In this document: positions 25,184-33,355 of the stretch, piece by piece
Numbering within the stretch: the stretch's first letter is position 1
Layout of the letters: each line of letters starts with the position of its first letter
DNA from: Oscillospiraceae bacterium
Lineage (GTDB): Bacteria > Bacillota > Clostridia > Oscillospirales > Ruminococcaceae
Length of the DNA stretch: 64,000 nt
Direction of reading: 5' to 3'
NCBI GenBank assembly: GCA_017435565.1
Contig: JAFSEU010000003.1
Coordinates: 60,407 to 124,406, forward strand
Notes under the pieces: model-generated
What the model saw: the letters and a program-made list of their open reading frames with translations, nothing else
Databases searched by the model: none
What the model was told of the DNA's origin: nothing
Translations under genes and position numbers: made by a program

Positions 25184-25984
25184 ATGAGCATTTTAATGTG
25201 TCCCAAGTGCTCAATGCCGCTTAAATTGAATGAAAAGACATATCGCTGTGTGAATAATCATTGCTATGATATCTCAAAAAAAGGCTATGTCAATTTATTG
25301 ATGTCGCAGAAATCCTCAAAAAAGCGCCACGGCGATGATAAGGCAATGATTTATGCACGAAAAAGCTTTCTTTCAAAGGGCTATTATGATATGCTGTGCG
25401 ATAATGTAATTGGGCTTGCCAAAAAACATTTTGCAGGCGGTGCATATCTTGATTTAGGCTGCGGCGAATGCTATTATACCGAAAGAATAAAAAATGCGGT
25501 TTCGCCGTCGTGCACTGTTGCGCTCGATATTTCAAAGGATGCACTTAACATTGCACAAAGCGACGCTGTAAAAATCGTTGCAAGCGTTTCAAAAATCCCT
25601 GTTTTCAGCGATTCATGCAATCTTGTCACAAATATTTTCGCACCGATTAAGGAAAGTGAGGTTAAAAGGGTTCTGACTAAAAACGGCTTGCTTGTCCGAG
25701 CTGTCCCACTTGAAAGGCATCTTTTTTCGCTCAAATCCGCTGTGTATGAAAAGCCTTATGAAAATGCGCATGATGAAACTGCGCTTGAAGGCTTCGAGCT
25801 TGTGGATTCTACCGAGCTTAAAACGAAAATTACTATTGATAACAATGAGGATATTTTAAAGCTGTTTATGATGACGCCGTATTACTACAAAACCTCGTCG
25901 GCTGATTTTCAGCGTTTGAATTCTCTTGATACGCTTGAAACAGAAATTGAAGTTAATTTTCTTGCATATAAACCTCTGAAGTGA
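25184..25984 (+). CDS. 23S rRNA (guanine) methyltransferase RlmA-like
   Basis: The 266-residue protein begins with a zinc finger (MCPKCSMPL with CVNNHCYD, residues 5-29) and KKGYVNLLMSQ, then the SAM-binding fold YLDLGCGECYYTERI (about residues 89-103) and NIFAPIKESEVKRVL. This order identifies RlmA(I/II), which methylates G745 or G748 in helix 35 of 23S rRNA. The RlmA(II) branch gives macrolide tolerance in Gram-positives; which guanine is used cannot be read here. It is the last gene of the thyX operon. Confidence 0.92.
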   Translation: MSILMCPKCSMPLKLNEKTYRCVNNHCYDISKKGYVNLLMSQKSSKKRHGDDKAMIYARKSFLSKGYYDMLCDNVIGLAKKHFAGGAYLDLGCGECYYTERIKNAVSPSCTVALDISKDALNIAQSDAVKIVASVSKIPVFSDSCNLVTNIFAPIKESEVKRVLTKNGLLVRAVPLERHLFSLKSAVYEKPYENAHDETALEGFELVDSTELKTKITIDNNEDILKLFMMTPYYYKTSSADFQRLNSLDTLETEIEVNFLAYKPLK

Positions 25985-26074
25985 TTTCTAGTGTGAGTTT
26001 GTTGGCAGACCTGAAGTCTTTGATGATGAAGTGTAGCATCTTTGTTGAATTATATAGATAGTGAAATAATAAAC

Positions 26075-26107
26075 ATCCCGCCGAAAGTTAAAATCTTTCG
26101 GCGGGAT
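26075..26107. terminator. Terminator between rlmA and the lysis cassette
   Basis: A 13-bp stem (26075-26087 with 26095-26107) with A/T-rich flanks on both sides, between convergent units. The T-tracts are modest. Confidence 0.75.
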
Positions 26108-26124
26108 TTGCTTGGTTGCATAAT

Positions 26125-26802
26125 TTAATTCTCGCTTATATCGGCTGTATTGATCCAGCCTGTGACGAATCTTCCGACAGGCTTTCTGCCGACATATGAC
26201 TTGTCGCAGGTAATGCGGATTCTGCCGTTTACAACTCTTGCGTCGTAGATGTAAAACGTTCCGCTTTTTTTGCAGGCAGCATTTGAAGCGGTAGCTGAAA
26301 CGTATAAATCAATGCTGTCAAGCTCAATAAGCATTCCCTTTGAAATTGCATTGATTTTTGAAGTATCAGTGGTTATATTCACGCTGTCGGTTTCACAGTA
26401 GATTCCCTTAGTGTTTTCAATCGAACAGATTTGACTCGGCGAAATTCTTGTTGAGGTCTTTTTGCCTGTGCGTGCTTCAAGATGCAGATGCGCGCCGAAT
26501 GAATTACCGCTGTTCCCCATTATACCGATAATATCGCCGCATTTCAGCTTCTGTCCCTTTGCAACATCAATTTTTGCAAGGTGCGCATAGTAAATGTATT
26601 TACCGTCATCGGTGAGCACCCTTACAAGATTGCCGTAGCTTTGCGAGCCGCTTTTTGTTTTGCCGTCCCAGAATTGTACCAAATCAACAGTTCCGTCCGT
26701 GACGGAGCTTATCTGTGTGCTGTCATCACCAACAATATCAATGCCACCGTGTTTTGTTGAAAAAATCTGTGTTACTCTGTTTCTTCCTTTGAATGGCAGC
26801 AA
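26125..26802 (-). CDS. M23 metallopeptidase endolysin with C-terminal SH3-like part
   Basis: The 225-residue protein has an N-terminal M23 (lysostaphin-type) domain: zinc ligands H18xxxD22 (HGGID) and H105xH107 (GAHLHLE), with the second half carrying an SH3-like cell-wall binding region (TDSVNITTDTSKINAISKG, KPVGRFVTGWI). It has no signal peptide, which fits a phage endolysin released through a holin. The start is TTG at 26802, seven bases after GGAGGTG, and it overlaps the holin-like gene. It would cut peptidoglycan cross-links. Confidence 0.88.
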   Translation of the reverse strand: MLPFKGRNRVTQIFSTKHGGIDIVGDDSTQISSVTDGTVDLVQFWDGKTKSGSQSYGNLVRVLTDDGKYIYYAHLAKIDVAKGQKLKCGDIIGIMGNSGNSFGAHLHLEARTGKKTSTRISPSQICSIENTKGIYCETDSVNITTDTSKINAISKGMLIELDSIDLYVSATASNAACKKSGTFYIYDARVVNGRIRITCDKSYVGRKPVGRFVTGWINTADISEN

Positions 26803-27023
26803 ATCTCTTCACCTCCATTCAGATTCATTACTGCGGCAAATCCGGCTGCAATTGCCGCAGTCAGTGCTCCTCTGATTATAGCGCTCTGAGCGTCTGCATT
26901 CTCACTTTGAATGCCGCTGAGTGATGTAATCAGCATAGCCGCAAAAGCCTGAAAAAATGTTCGCAAAGTGCGCTTAATGCATTCGCTGTGTTTTTGCAGA
27001 AATTTATAAATTCTTTTCATCAT
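26772..27023 (-). CDS. Phage holin-like protein
   Basis: The 83-residue protein has a basic N-terminus (KRIYKFLQKHSECIKRTLR), two hydrophobic segments (FFQAFAAMLITSL, IIRGALTAAIAAGFAAVMNL) and a short charged tail. Size, topology and place directly before an endolysin gene match phage holins. Tandem ATGs at 27023 and 27020 follow AAGG by about six bases. It overlaps the DUF7365-like gene and the endolysin gene, so the three are one unit. Confidence 0.82.
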   Translation of the reverse strand: MMKRIYKFLQKHSECIKRTLRTFFQAFAAMLITSLSGIQSENADAQSAIIRGALTAAIAAGFAAVMNLNGGEEICCHSKEETE

Positions 27024-27237
27024 AAAAAACCTTAAGCTCCTTCAATTTTTCATCGAAATTATCCATTCTCAATTGCAGAAGCGGAATTTTCTCTGCAAAG
27101 CCATTATGCTTGTCAACCTTGCTTTCGAGCTGCTGCAGGCGATAATTAGTAAGTTTTGCGGAGATAAGAATGCCGCCAAGACTGCCGGCAAGTGTTCCGA
27201 AGAGGCTGATAATTGCGATGATTACGTTTGTGTCCAC
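27004..27237 (-). CDS. Phage lysis-module protein (DUF7365/XhlA-like)
   Basis: The 77-residue protein has one N-terminal membrane helix (VIIAIISLFGTLAGSLGGILI) followed by a heptad-like region LTNYRLQQLESKVDKHNGFAEKI. This is the layout of small membrane proteins found just before holins in Firmicutes phages. The start is GTG at 27237, five bases after a perfect GGAGG; the longer open frame from 27339 has no such site. It overlaps the holin-like gene by 20 bases. Confidence 0.8.
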   Translation of the reverse strand: MDTNVIIAIISLFGTLAGSLGGILISAKLTNYRLQQLESKVDKHNGFAEKIPLLQLRMDNFDEKLKELKVFYDEKNL

Positions 27238-27352
27238 AAAATCCTCCGTTCCTTCATAGATGATAAAGGCGGCATACCCCAAATCTGCGCCTTTCATAAA
27301 TAGTGCTTTTTTGCTGTAAAGTTGCTTAAAACTATGCAACTTAGAAAAAAAT

Positions 27353-27388
27353 AATTGTCAACCATTCTTGTGATTTTGGTTGACAATT
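27353..27388 (+). promoter_or_regulatory. BirA operator
   Basis: A perfect 11-bp inverted repeat (AATTGTCAACC and GGTTGACAATT) with a 14-base spacer, the spacing typical of BirA operators in Firmicutes. Its right arm contains the TTGACA -35 of birA, so binding should block transcription. Confidence 0.88.
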
Positions 27389-27409
27389 GAAATGTTATTA
27401 TGCTATACT
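27380..27409 (+). promoter_or_regulatory. birA-bioY promoter
   Basis: TTGACA (27380-27385), 18 bases, TATACT (27404-27409) with a TGC extension, i.e. an extended -10 element. The -35 lies inside the BirA operator. Confidence 0.8.
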
Positions 27410-27439
27410 GATAAAAAACGGAAGTTACGGTAGTATTTT

Positions 27440-28411
27440 ATGATGACAAAACGAAGGATTCTGGCATTTCTTGAAGAAAATATCGGTCAATATATTTCCG
27501 GTCAGCGCATTGCCAATCATTTGAATATCAGCCGAAGCGCAGTATGGAAGGCGGTAAGCGCCCTTGAGAGCGAAGGATATCTGATTGAGGCAGTCAAAAA
27601 CAAAGGATATAGACTTGTGGGAGTATATGACGAGCTGACTGAGAAAAGCATTCTGACGCGTCTTGAAAACAGAGATATTTATAAAATTAAAGTCTTTGAT
27701 ACGATAGATTCAACAAACACAGCGCTTATGAGGGCGGCAGGCGACGGCGCTGCGCACGGGCTTGTCTATTGCGCACGGTCGCAGCAGTGTGGTAAGGGAA
27801 GGCTCGGCAGAAGGTTTTTTTCCGAAAGCCGAAACGGGTTGTATTTCAGTATATTGCTAAGACCCAATCTTTCGCCGGAAGATGCGGCATTTTTGACGAC
27901 AGTTGCAGCTGTTGCGGTGTGTAAGGCTATTGAAAAATGCAGTAATTTAAAACCAAGAATAAAATGGGTAAATGATGTTTTTATCGGCAATAAAAAAGTC
28001 TGCGGAATTCTTACGCAAGCTTCAATGAGCTTTGAAGCTCAACTTGTTGAATATGCCGTAGTCGGAATCGGAATCAATGTATTTGCGCCGATTGGCGGAT
28101 TTGATGAGGAAATCAGCGATATTGCAGGTGCCGTTTTTGAAAATAATGAGCAATGCACAAAATCACAGCTTCTGGCGCTTGTTCTTGATGAATTTGCAAA
28201 GCTTTATGATATGATGAGTAATAAAAAATATATTATGGAGCAGTATCGTTCACGCTGCTTTGTAATCGGAGAGAGAGTCACGGTTTACCGTGGGAATGAC
28301 AGCTTTGTTGGAACAGTTGAGGAAATTGATGATGACTGTGCACTGCTTATCAGACGTGATGATAATACATTGTTACGCCTTGTTTCGGGTGAAATCAGCA
28401 TACGCCTATGA
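27440..28411 (+). CDS. birA: Bifunctional biotin ligase/biotin operon repressor
   Basis: The 323-residue protein has a winged helix-turn-helix (residues about 4-60; SGQRIANHLNISRSAVWKAV), the ligase core with the biotin-binding loop GKGRLGR (118-124) and KWVNDVFIGNKKVCGILTQ, and the C-terminal SH3-like cap (EISIRL). It makes biotinyl-AMP, loads biotin onto carboxylases, and represses its own promoter through the operator at 27353. ATGATG gives two possible starts one codon apart. It overlaps bioY by ATGA. Confidence 0.95.
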   Translation: MMTKRRILAFLEENIGQYISGQRIANHLNISRSAVWKAVSALESEGYLIEAVKNKGYRLVGVYDELTEKSILTRLENRDIYKIKVFDTIDSTNTALMRAAGDGAAHGLVYCARSQQCGKGRLGRRFFSESRNGLYFSILLRPNLSPEDAAFLTTVAAVAVCKAIEKCSNLKPRIKWVNDVFIGNKKVCGILTQASMSFEAQLVEYAVVGIGINVFAPIGGFDEEISDIAGAVFENNEQCTKSQLLALVLDEFAKLYDMMSNKKYIMEQYRSRCFVIGERVTVYRGNDSFVGTVEEIDDDCALLIRRDDNTLLRLVSGEISIRL

Positions 28412-28944
28412 AAAGCAGAATAAATAATCTTACGCTTTGCGCGCTTTTCACAGCAATGATTGCTGTTTGCGCCCAGCTGACAATACCATTTGCTGTGCCG
28501 TTCACAATGCAGTCCTTCGCAATTTATCTGTCGCTTTTGTGTATCGGTGCAAAGCGCACAGCCGCGTCAACACTTTGCTACCTTGCACTCGGCATTTTAG
28601 GTGTTCCCGTTTTTTCTGCATTTCGCGGTGGTGTGCAGGTTCTGTTCCAAATCAGCGGGGGATTCCTTATCGGGTTTCTTCTGATGATTGGCGTGTTTGC
28701 TTTTTTGTTGCGCTGTTTTCCAAAAGGAAATGTTGCTGTCTGTCTTTTTGCGGCAACGCTTCCTTGCTACGCTCTCGCAGTTGTCTGGTATTTCTTGGTT
28801 TTAGGTGTAAAGGCAAACTACTTTTCGGTAATGAAAGCTTTTGCCTGCTGCGTTTTTCCGTTTTTGATTCCCGATGTGTTAAAAATTCTTCTTGCTGTAA
28901 CGGTTAGTAAGAAGGTGAAAAAACTACTGCCCATTCTGAGGTGA
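28408..28944 (+). CDS. bioY: Biotin transporter BioY
   Basis: The 178-residue membrane protein has six hydrophobic helices and the BioY pattern: TIPFAVPFTMQSFAIYLSLL near the N-terminus, LGILGVPVFSAFRGG and PCYALAVVWYFLVLG, and the Asp near IPDVLK at the end. It is the S component of an ECF biotin importer. Coupled to birA and controlled by BirA, it forms the biotin uptake unit; no biotin synthesis genes are in the window. The gene stops just before a C39-like gene. Confidence 0.94.
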   Translation: MKSRINNLTLCALFTAMIAVCAQLTIPFAVPFTMQSFAIYLSLLCIGAKRTAASTLCYLALGILGVPVFSAFRGGVQVLFQISGGFLIGFLLMIGVFAFLLRCFPKGNVAVCLFAATLPCYALAVVWYFLVLGVKANYFSVMKAFACCVFPFLIPDVLKILLAVTVSKKVKKLLPILR

Positions 28945-28949
28945 TTTTC

Positions 28950-29525
28950 TTGAGATTTTTTATAATTGTGCTGCTGATTTATGTTCTGGTGCAGTACATC
29001 ATTTCAGCGGTGAATTATGTTAAGAATATAAAACTTGATTCATACGGCGACTTTGGTTTGATTGAGAATCAGCGCAGTAAACCTGCATCTGATCTACGTT
29101 TTGCTCTGAAGAATTCGGGATATAACGGCTGTGGATGGATAGCGTGCTATAATGCGTTTTTGCTTCTTGATAAACAAATTCTCCCGAGGAATGCCATTCT
29201 GATGCTTGAATTATTGCTCACGCCTGTTTGCCTTGGTTTTCTCGGTACCAATCCGCTGTCAATAGTTTTATTCTTGAAGCTTTGTGGATACAGAGTAAAG
29301 CTTAATATATTAAAGCAAGAATCCGCACCTTGTGACAGTAATGTTGGAATTCTGCTTTATATGACAAGGCGCCGCCGTGCGCATTACGTTGCATATCAGA
29401 AAACCGAAGGCGGGCTCGAGTTTCACAATTCTCTTGTCAAGTGCAGCAGCTTTACAGAATATATTGACCGTGTTTCGGGAAAATTTATAATGTCGATTGA
29501 TATATCATCCAAAAAGCATAATTGA
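28950..29525 (+). CDS. Membrane-anchored C39-like cysteine peptidase fold protein
   Basis: The 191-residue protein has one N-terminal membrane helix and then a domain with NGCGWIACYNAFLLL (about residues 63-77; Cys nucleophile position), RRAHYVAYQ (His) and LEFHNSLV (Asn/Asp), the order seen in C39/papain-like peptidases. It lacks ABC parts, so it is not a bacteriocin exporter. The TTG at 28950 is six bases after GAGGTG, which is a better start than the GTG nine bases earlier that is itself part of that site. It is the third gene after birA-bioY. Confidence 0.72.
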   Translation: MRFFIIVLLIYVLVQYIISAVNYVKNIKLDSYGDFGLIENQRSKPASDLRFALKNSGYNGCGWIACYNAFLLLDKQILPRNAILMLELLLTPVCLGFLGTNPLSIVLFLKLCGYRVKLNILKQESAPCDSNVGILLYMTRRRRAHYVAYQKTEGGLEFHNSLVKCSSFTEYIDRVSGKFIMSIDISSKKHN

Positions 29526-29550
29526 CATTTTTTTCCGATTGCTATATAAT
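29522..29550 (+). promoter_or_regulatory. Perfect consensus promoter for the sugar transferase
   Basis: TTGACA (29522-29527), 17 bases, TATAAT (29545-29550). The -35 overlaps the stop codon of the C39-like gene. Confidence 0.88.
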
Positions 29551-29590
29551 GAATCTGTAATATAATATAAAAATATGAGGTGTATTCTGT

Positions 29591-30217
29591 TTGTATAAAA
29601 ACTTTTTCAAGCGTCTGATTGATTTTGTCCTTGCGCTTTTTGGCATAATTCTTCTTGCAGTGCCTATGCTGATTCTTGTGATTTGCATAAAGGTTGACAG
29701 TAAGGGTCCTGTTTTGTTTAAACAAAAGCGTGTCGGCAAAAACAAAACGCATTTCAATATTCTGAAATTCCGCACTATGTATGCTGATACTCCAAAGGAT
29801 GTGCCAACGCACCTTCTCGTTGACCCTGATAAATATATAACGAGGGTCGGTAAGTTTTTGCGAAAAACCAGCCTTGATGAGCTCCCTCAGATATTTAACA
29901 TTCTGCTTGGCTCGATGTCGATTGTCGGACCCAGACCCGCATTGTGGAATCAGTTCGATTTGATTGCGCTGCGTGATCAAAATTCGGCGAATGATGTCCG
30001 TCCCGGTCTTACCGGCCTTGCGCAGATAAGCGGAAGAGATGAACTTGAGCTTGAAGAAAAGGCAAGGCTCGATGGTGAATATGTCAGCAAGCTTTCATTT
30101 GCAATGGACTTGAAATGCTTTTTCGGAACCTTCACAAGCGTTCTTTTCAAAAAAGGCGTTGTTGAAGGCGGAACAGGCGCGATGAAAAAAGAAAACGGTG
30201 AAAACAAAGCCGAATAA
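29591..30217 (+). CDS. Undecaprenyl-phosphate sugar-1-phosphate transferase
   Basis: The 208-residue protein matches the bacterial sugar transferase family (WbaP/PglC-like): one hydrophobic N-terminal segment, KVDSKGPVLFKQKRVGKN, FNILKFRTMYAD, the catalytic region RKTSLDELPQIFNILLG, SIVGPRPALW and RPGLTGLAQISGRDEL. It starts glycan assembly by transferring a sugar phosphate to the lipid carrier. It begins with TTG at 29591 after GAGGTG. The UDP-sugar dehydratase at 13.7-15.5 kb may supply its substrate; the rest of a polysaccharide locus is not here. Confidence 0.92.
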   Translation: MYKNFFKRLIDFVLALFGIILLAVPMLILVICIKVDSKGPVLFKQKRVGKNKTHFNILKFRTMYADTPKDVPTHLLVDPDKYITRVGKFLRKTSLDELPQIFNILLGSMSIVGPRPALWNQFDLIALRDQNSANDVRPGLTGLAQISGRDELELEEKARLDGEYVSKLSFAMDLKCFFGTFTSVLFKKGVVEGGTGAMKKENGENKAE

Positions 30218-30275
30218 TTTGACAAATATTCGTAATAATATCCTTATTATACGCTGATATAATGAGGTATTGTTT

Positions 30276-30923
30276 ATGGATTTGCATATTGCAGAAAGTA
30301 AAAATGACGTAAGGTATGTTCTTGCTAAGTCAATTCGTGTTATTACCGTTCCACCCGTAATGGCGGCAATGCTTTTGGTTGTTTTGAGAAATTACGTTCA
30401 AGGTGCTGTTTTCAAAACATATGATTTTTTGTTTTCCATGATATTTCTTGCAATTCTGCCTTTTCTGGCATATCCGGTTTCGTATATTCTTCCCGAAATC
30501 AGGTGCAAGGGCAGGGAAGGACAGCGGAATCTTGCGTTCGTTCTTAATGCAATCGGTTATACCTGTGCCGCTGTCTATGGAATTATAGCAAATGTCAGCG
30601 ACTCTTTGATGCTGATTTTTCTGACCTATTTTCTGTCGGTAATCATTTTAAGCGTGTTTAACAAGGTTTTGAATATCCGTGCCAGCGGACATGCCTGCAG
30701 CATTTTCGGACCGCTTGTTTTGCTTGTATATTTTATGGGGATAAAATTTGCTGTGCCCTGCATAATAGTTTTTGCTTTAATATGCTGGGCATCGGTTCAA
30801 ATCGGAAGACATACCTTCAAGGAACTTATGCTCGGAGCGTTCAGCGCTGCTGTCGCATTTGTATTCAGCACGTTTTTTGCAAGCTTTGCAGTCTTTCTGC
30901 GCTCAATCGGAATTTTGACTTAA
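30276..30923 (+). CDS. Membrane protein, PAP2-like
   Basis: The 215-residue protein has about six hydrophobic segments. A degenerate PAP2 phosphatase pattern is visible: VLNIRASGHACSIFGP (compare PSGH) and QIGRHTFKELMLGAF (compare SRx5HxxxD), but the first KxxxxxxRP block is unclear. It may dephosphorylate a lipid diphosphate or be an inactive relative. GAGG lies about seven bases before ATG 30276; a TTG two codons upstream is also possible. It lies between the sugar transferase and a DUF1294 gene on the same strand. Confidence 0.68.
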   Translation: MDLHIAESKNDVRYVLAKSIRVITVPPVMAAMLLVVLRNYVQGAVFKTYDFLFSMIFLAILPFLAYPVSYILPEIRCKGREGQRNLAFVLNAIGYTCAAVYGIIANVSDSLMLIFLTYFLSVIILSVFNKVLNIRASGHACSIFGPLVLLVYFMGIKFAVPCIIVFALICWASVQIGRHTFKELMLGAFSAAVAFVFSTFFASFAVFLRSIGILT

Positions 30924-30956
30924 ATAATAAATTTATATTTTTCGGAGGTTTGTATA

Positions 30957-31229
30957 ATGAAGGAATATATAATCGCGGCGTATATCCTGATAATGAGCTT
31001 GATTTCTTTTTTTTCAATGCTCATTGACAAGAAAAAGGCAGAAAAACATAAGTGGCGAATTCCCGAAAAGGTTTTATTTGCCTTTGTTATTTTAGGAGGC
31101 GGCTTGGGCGGCGTACTGGGAATGCACGTTTTCCGCCACAAAACCAAGCACTGGTACTTTGCAATCGGTTTTCCGCTGATAACCGTTGTTGAATATGCTG
31201 CACTTGTCTATTTTCTTTTTATCCACTGA
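30957..31229 (+). CDS. DUF1294 membrane protein
   Basis: The 90-residue protein fits DUF1294: a first membrane helix, the basic DKKKAEKHKWRIPE segment, a Gly-rich helix (LGGGLGGVLGM), HVFRHKTKHWYF and a last helix. CGGAGG precedes the ATG. The family is widespread and has no known role. It ends at the hairpin at 31246. Confidence 0.88.
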   Translation: MKEYIIAAYILIMSLISFFSMLIDKKKAEKHKWRIPEKVLFAFVILGGGLGGVLGMHVFRHKTKHWYFAIGFPLITVVEYAALVYFLFIH

Positions 31230-31245
31230 TTTTACATAAAAAATA

Positions 31246-31278
31246 AACCGGAAAGCGTTATTGCTTTCCGGTTATATT
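31246..31278. terminator. Bidirectional terminator
   Basis: An 11-bp perfect stem (31246-31256 with 31263-31273) flanked by T/A tracts, between convergent genes. Confidence 0.88.
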
Positions 31279-31296
31279 TTTGTTTAAATAATTTGA

Positions 31297-32193
31297 TTAT
31301 TCTGCAGCAGCGCCGGGTGTGTAAACAATCGGGATGGAGTTGCCGTCTGCATCATAGAATGTGATATTATCAATATAAATATCAGCCTGGTTGGGCTGGC
31401 CCCATCTCATAAGAACGATGGAACATCCTTCCTGACCTGCTTCAAACTTGTTGGAATCAAGAAGAATCTTGCCTGTAAATTCGGAATAAACCCAATCCCA
31501 TGTCCATTCAGCAGCAGAGAATTCGCCGAACGAAACCCATCTGCTGGGATCTTCAGTTGTGGGGGAGTTGCCGCCGAAACCGCCGATGAAGTTTGCAGGG
31601 CAAAGAACCTCTGTGCCGTCTTCACCTGTAAATGTGCCGACAGCTACCTGGAACATATCAAACTTAAAGCTCTTGATTTTGTCAACATTCTCAGCGCCTA
31701 CGAGTGCGTCAACGTCAAATCCAACCTTAGGAACCTTGTAGTTGCCGCTGTCGTCCTGCTCGAGAACTTCAATCTTGAGCATCTTGGAGCCGTTGTATTC
31801 AGCAACTGTAAGGTTTGTGCCGGAAGAGTCGCCGTTGCCCTTTCCTTCAGCATCAACGTCAATGTTGTAAGCTGTGTAGATGTCACCGTCTTCAAAGGTG
31901 ATAGCGTTTTCGTCTGCAACAAGAACGGGCTTTTCGGGTTCTTCAGCAGGCTCTTCTTCTGTTGGTGTGGATTCATCGGAAGTAGCTTCTGATGAATCGG
32001 AAGTTGAAGCTTCGGATTCAGAAGATTCAGACTCGGATTCGGATGATTCGGATTCAGAAGATTCTGATGCAGAAGATTCAGAAACAGAAGATGAAGAAGA
32101 TGCTGAAGAGCTTTCCTTTTCTTCTTCGCCGCAAGCAGCAAAGGAACCGAGAGCAATTGCAGCAGTCAATGCCAATACAAGATATTTTTTCAT
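31297..32193 (-). CDS. Ser/Glu-rich linker lipoprotein with carbohydrate-binding-like domain
   Basis: The 298-residue protein has a lipoprotein signal (Cys21 in SFAACG), then about 60 residues of alternating Ser and Glu, and a beta-rich exported domain (residues about 95-295; DIYTAYNIDVDAEG, FKFDMFQVAVGTF, SIVLMRWGQPNQADIYIDNITFYDADG). The domain resembles carbohydrate-binding jelly-roll modules, so it may hold polysaccharide at the cell surface; that is an inference. GGAGGAA precedes the ATG and a strong promoter lies just upstream. Confidence 0.78.
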   Translation of the reverse strand: MKKYLVLALTAAIALGSFAACGEEEKESSSASSSSSVSESSASESSESESSESESESSESEASTSDSSEATSDESTPTEEEPAEEPEKPVLVADENAITFEDGDIYTAYNIDVDAEGKGNGDSSGTNLTVAEYNGSKMLKIEVLEQDDSGNYKVPKVGFDVDALVGAENVDKIKSFKFDMFQVAVGTFTGEDGTEVLCPANFIGGFGGNSPTTEDPSRWVSFGEFSAAEWTWDWVYSEFTGKILLDSNKFEAGQEGCSIVLMRWGQPNQADIYIDNITFYDADGNSIPIVYTPGAAAE

Positions 32194-32248
32194 TGTAAAT
32201 TCCTCCTAAAATTTGTGCGCAAGCAGATTGGCGCACCTCAATAATGAC

Positions 32249-32277
32249 ATTATAACAGATTTAGTTCTTTAAGTCAA
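32249..32277 (-). promoter_or_regulatory. Promoter for the Ser/Glu lipoprotein
   Basis: TTGACT (32272-32277), 17 bases, TATAAT (32249-32254) on the minus strand. Confidence 0.85.
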
Positions 32278-32298
32278 CACTAATTTTTAGCATATAAG

Positions 32299-33312
32299 TC
32301 ATTCAACTGTTACGTTGATTCCATTTTCACTGCAATAATCCTCAACACCGCTTGATGCAATGCAATGTACATTCACGCCGTCAATAAGTACATATTCTCC
32401 CTCGGCCTCTGTGCTGTCAGTATATCCGATACTTTCGCTTCCGAGCTGAACCGAAGGCGCTTTGAAGGTTATTGTTTTAAGGTTTTCACAGCCAAAAAAA
32501 GCGCCTTCACCAATTTGTGTAATGTTTTCGTTGAAAGTGATTTCTTCAAGTGCATAGCATCTGATGAAAGAATTGGCTCCGATTTTTGTGACACTGTTTG
32601 GATACTGAATGCTTTTCAGGTTTTCGCATTCATAAAATGTTGTTTCGGGAATTTCAGTTATCTGTGAATTTATCGTTATGCTTTCAAGTGCGGTGCATGA
32701 TGAAAAAATTCCGACGCCGAGCGAAATTGTATTTTCGGGAATAGTCATTGTTTTAAGGTTGTAGCAGTCATAGAATGCGTATTCACCGATCGAAGTGACA
32801 TTATCGGGTATTGTTATATCCTGCAAGTACCAGCATTCATAAAAAGCATAAGGCCCGATGCTTTCAAGTGTTTCGGGAAGGTCAAGGGAAACAAGCTGAT
32901 CACAGCATGCAAATGCTCCTTCGCCCAAAAACTGCACATTCTGACCGAACTCTACATTACATAATATATAACAGTTTGCAAAAGCACCCTCGCCGATTTT
33001 TGTGACGCTGTCGGGAATTGTCACAGCGTAAATTGCTGTGTTGTCAAAGCAATAATCGCCGATTTTTGTCACGCTGAGTCCTGCAACCGTGTCGGGAATT
33101 TTCGGGTTTTCCGTTGCACCAATATATTTTGTCAGCGTAATTCCGTTTTCGTTTTCTTCAAATTCAAAGTCGCTTTCGGAAACCTCAAGAGTTTCAATTG
33201 TTGATTGTGATTGGGAAACAACAGAGGTTGATTCACTGCTTTCGCTTTTATCGCAGGAAACCATATTTGTCAAAAGCGCAGCAGTAGAAATTACCGCTAA
33301 AAATTTTCTCAT
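32299..33312 (-). CDS. BspA-type leucine-rich repeat lipoprotein
   Basis: The 337-residue protein has a lipoprotein signal (Cys20 in NMVSC), a Ser-rich linker and about ten BspA-like (LRR_5) repeats of about 23 residues, each of the form xxIPxxVTxIGxxAFxxCxxL. Repeats run from about residue 70 to 300 and include conserved IGEGAF and CYNLK blocks. Such proteins are surface binding modules, often for host or plant ligands. AGGAGCC precedes the ATG. It has its own promoter and is followed by the Ser/Glu lipoprotein gene on the same strand. Confidence 0.9.
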   Translation of the reverse strand: MRKFLAVISTAALLTNMVSCDKSESSESTSVVSQSQSTIETLEVSESDFEFEENENGITLTKYIGATENPKIPDTVAGLSVTKIGDYCFDNTAIYAVTIPDSVTKIGEGAFANCYILCNVEFGQNVQFLGEGAFACCDQLVSLDLPETLESIGPYAFYECWYLQDITIPDNVTSIGEYAFYDCYNLKTMTIPENTISLGVGIFSSCTALESITINSQITEIPETTFYECENLKSIQYPNSVTKIGANSFIRCYALEEITFNENITQIGEGAFFGCENLKTITFKAPSVQLGSESIGYTDSTEAEGEYVLIDGVNVHCIASSGVEDYCSENGINVTVE

Positions 33313-33355
33313 ATGTCAGGCTCCTTTTTTAATTGCTGATTTTCTTTACTTATAT

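Noticed and set aside
30219..30263. Promoter for the PAP2-like gene from TTGACA and TATAAT
   Set aside because: The hexamers are 33 bases apart, and the alternative TATTAT is 20 bases away, so neither fits a sigma-A promoter well.
31880..32209. Plus-strand acidic Ser/Asp frames
   Set aside because: Antisense of the Ser/Glu linker of the minus-strand lipoprotein; composition follows from the repeat codons.
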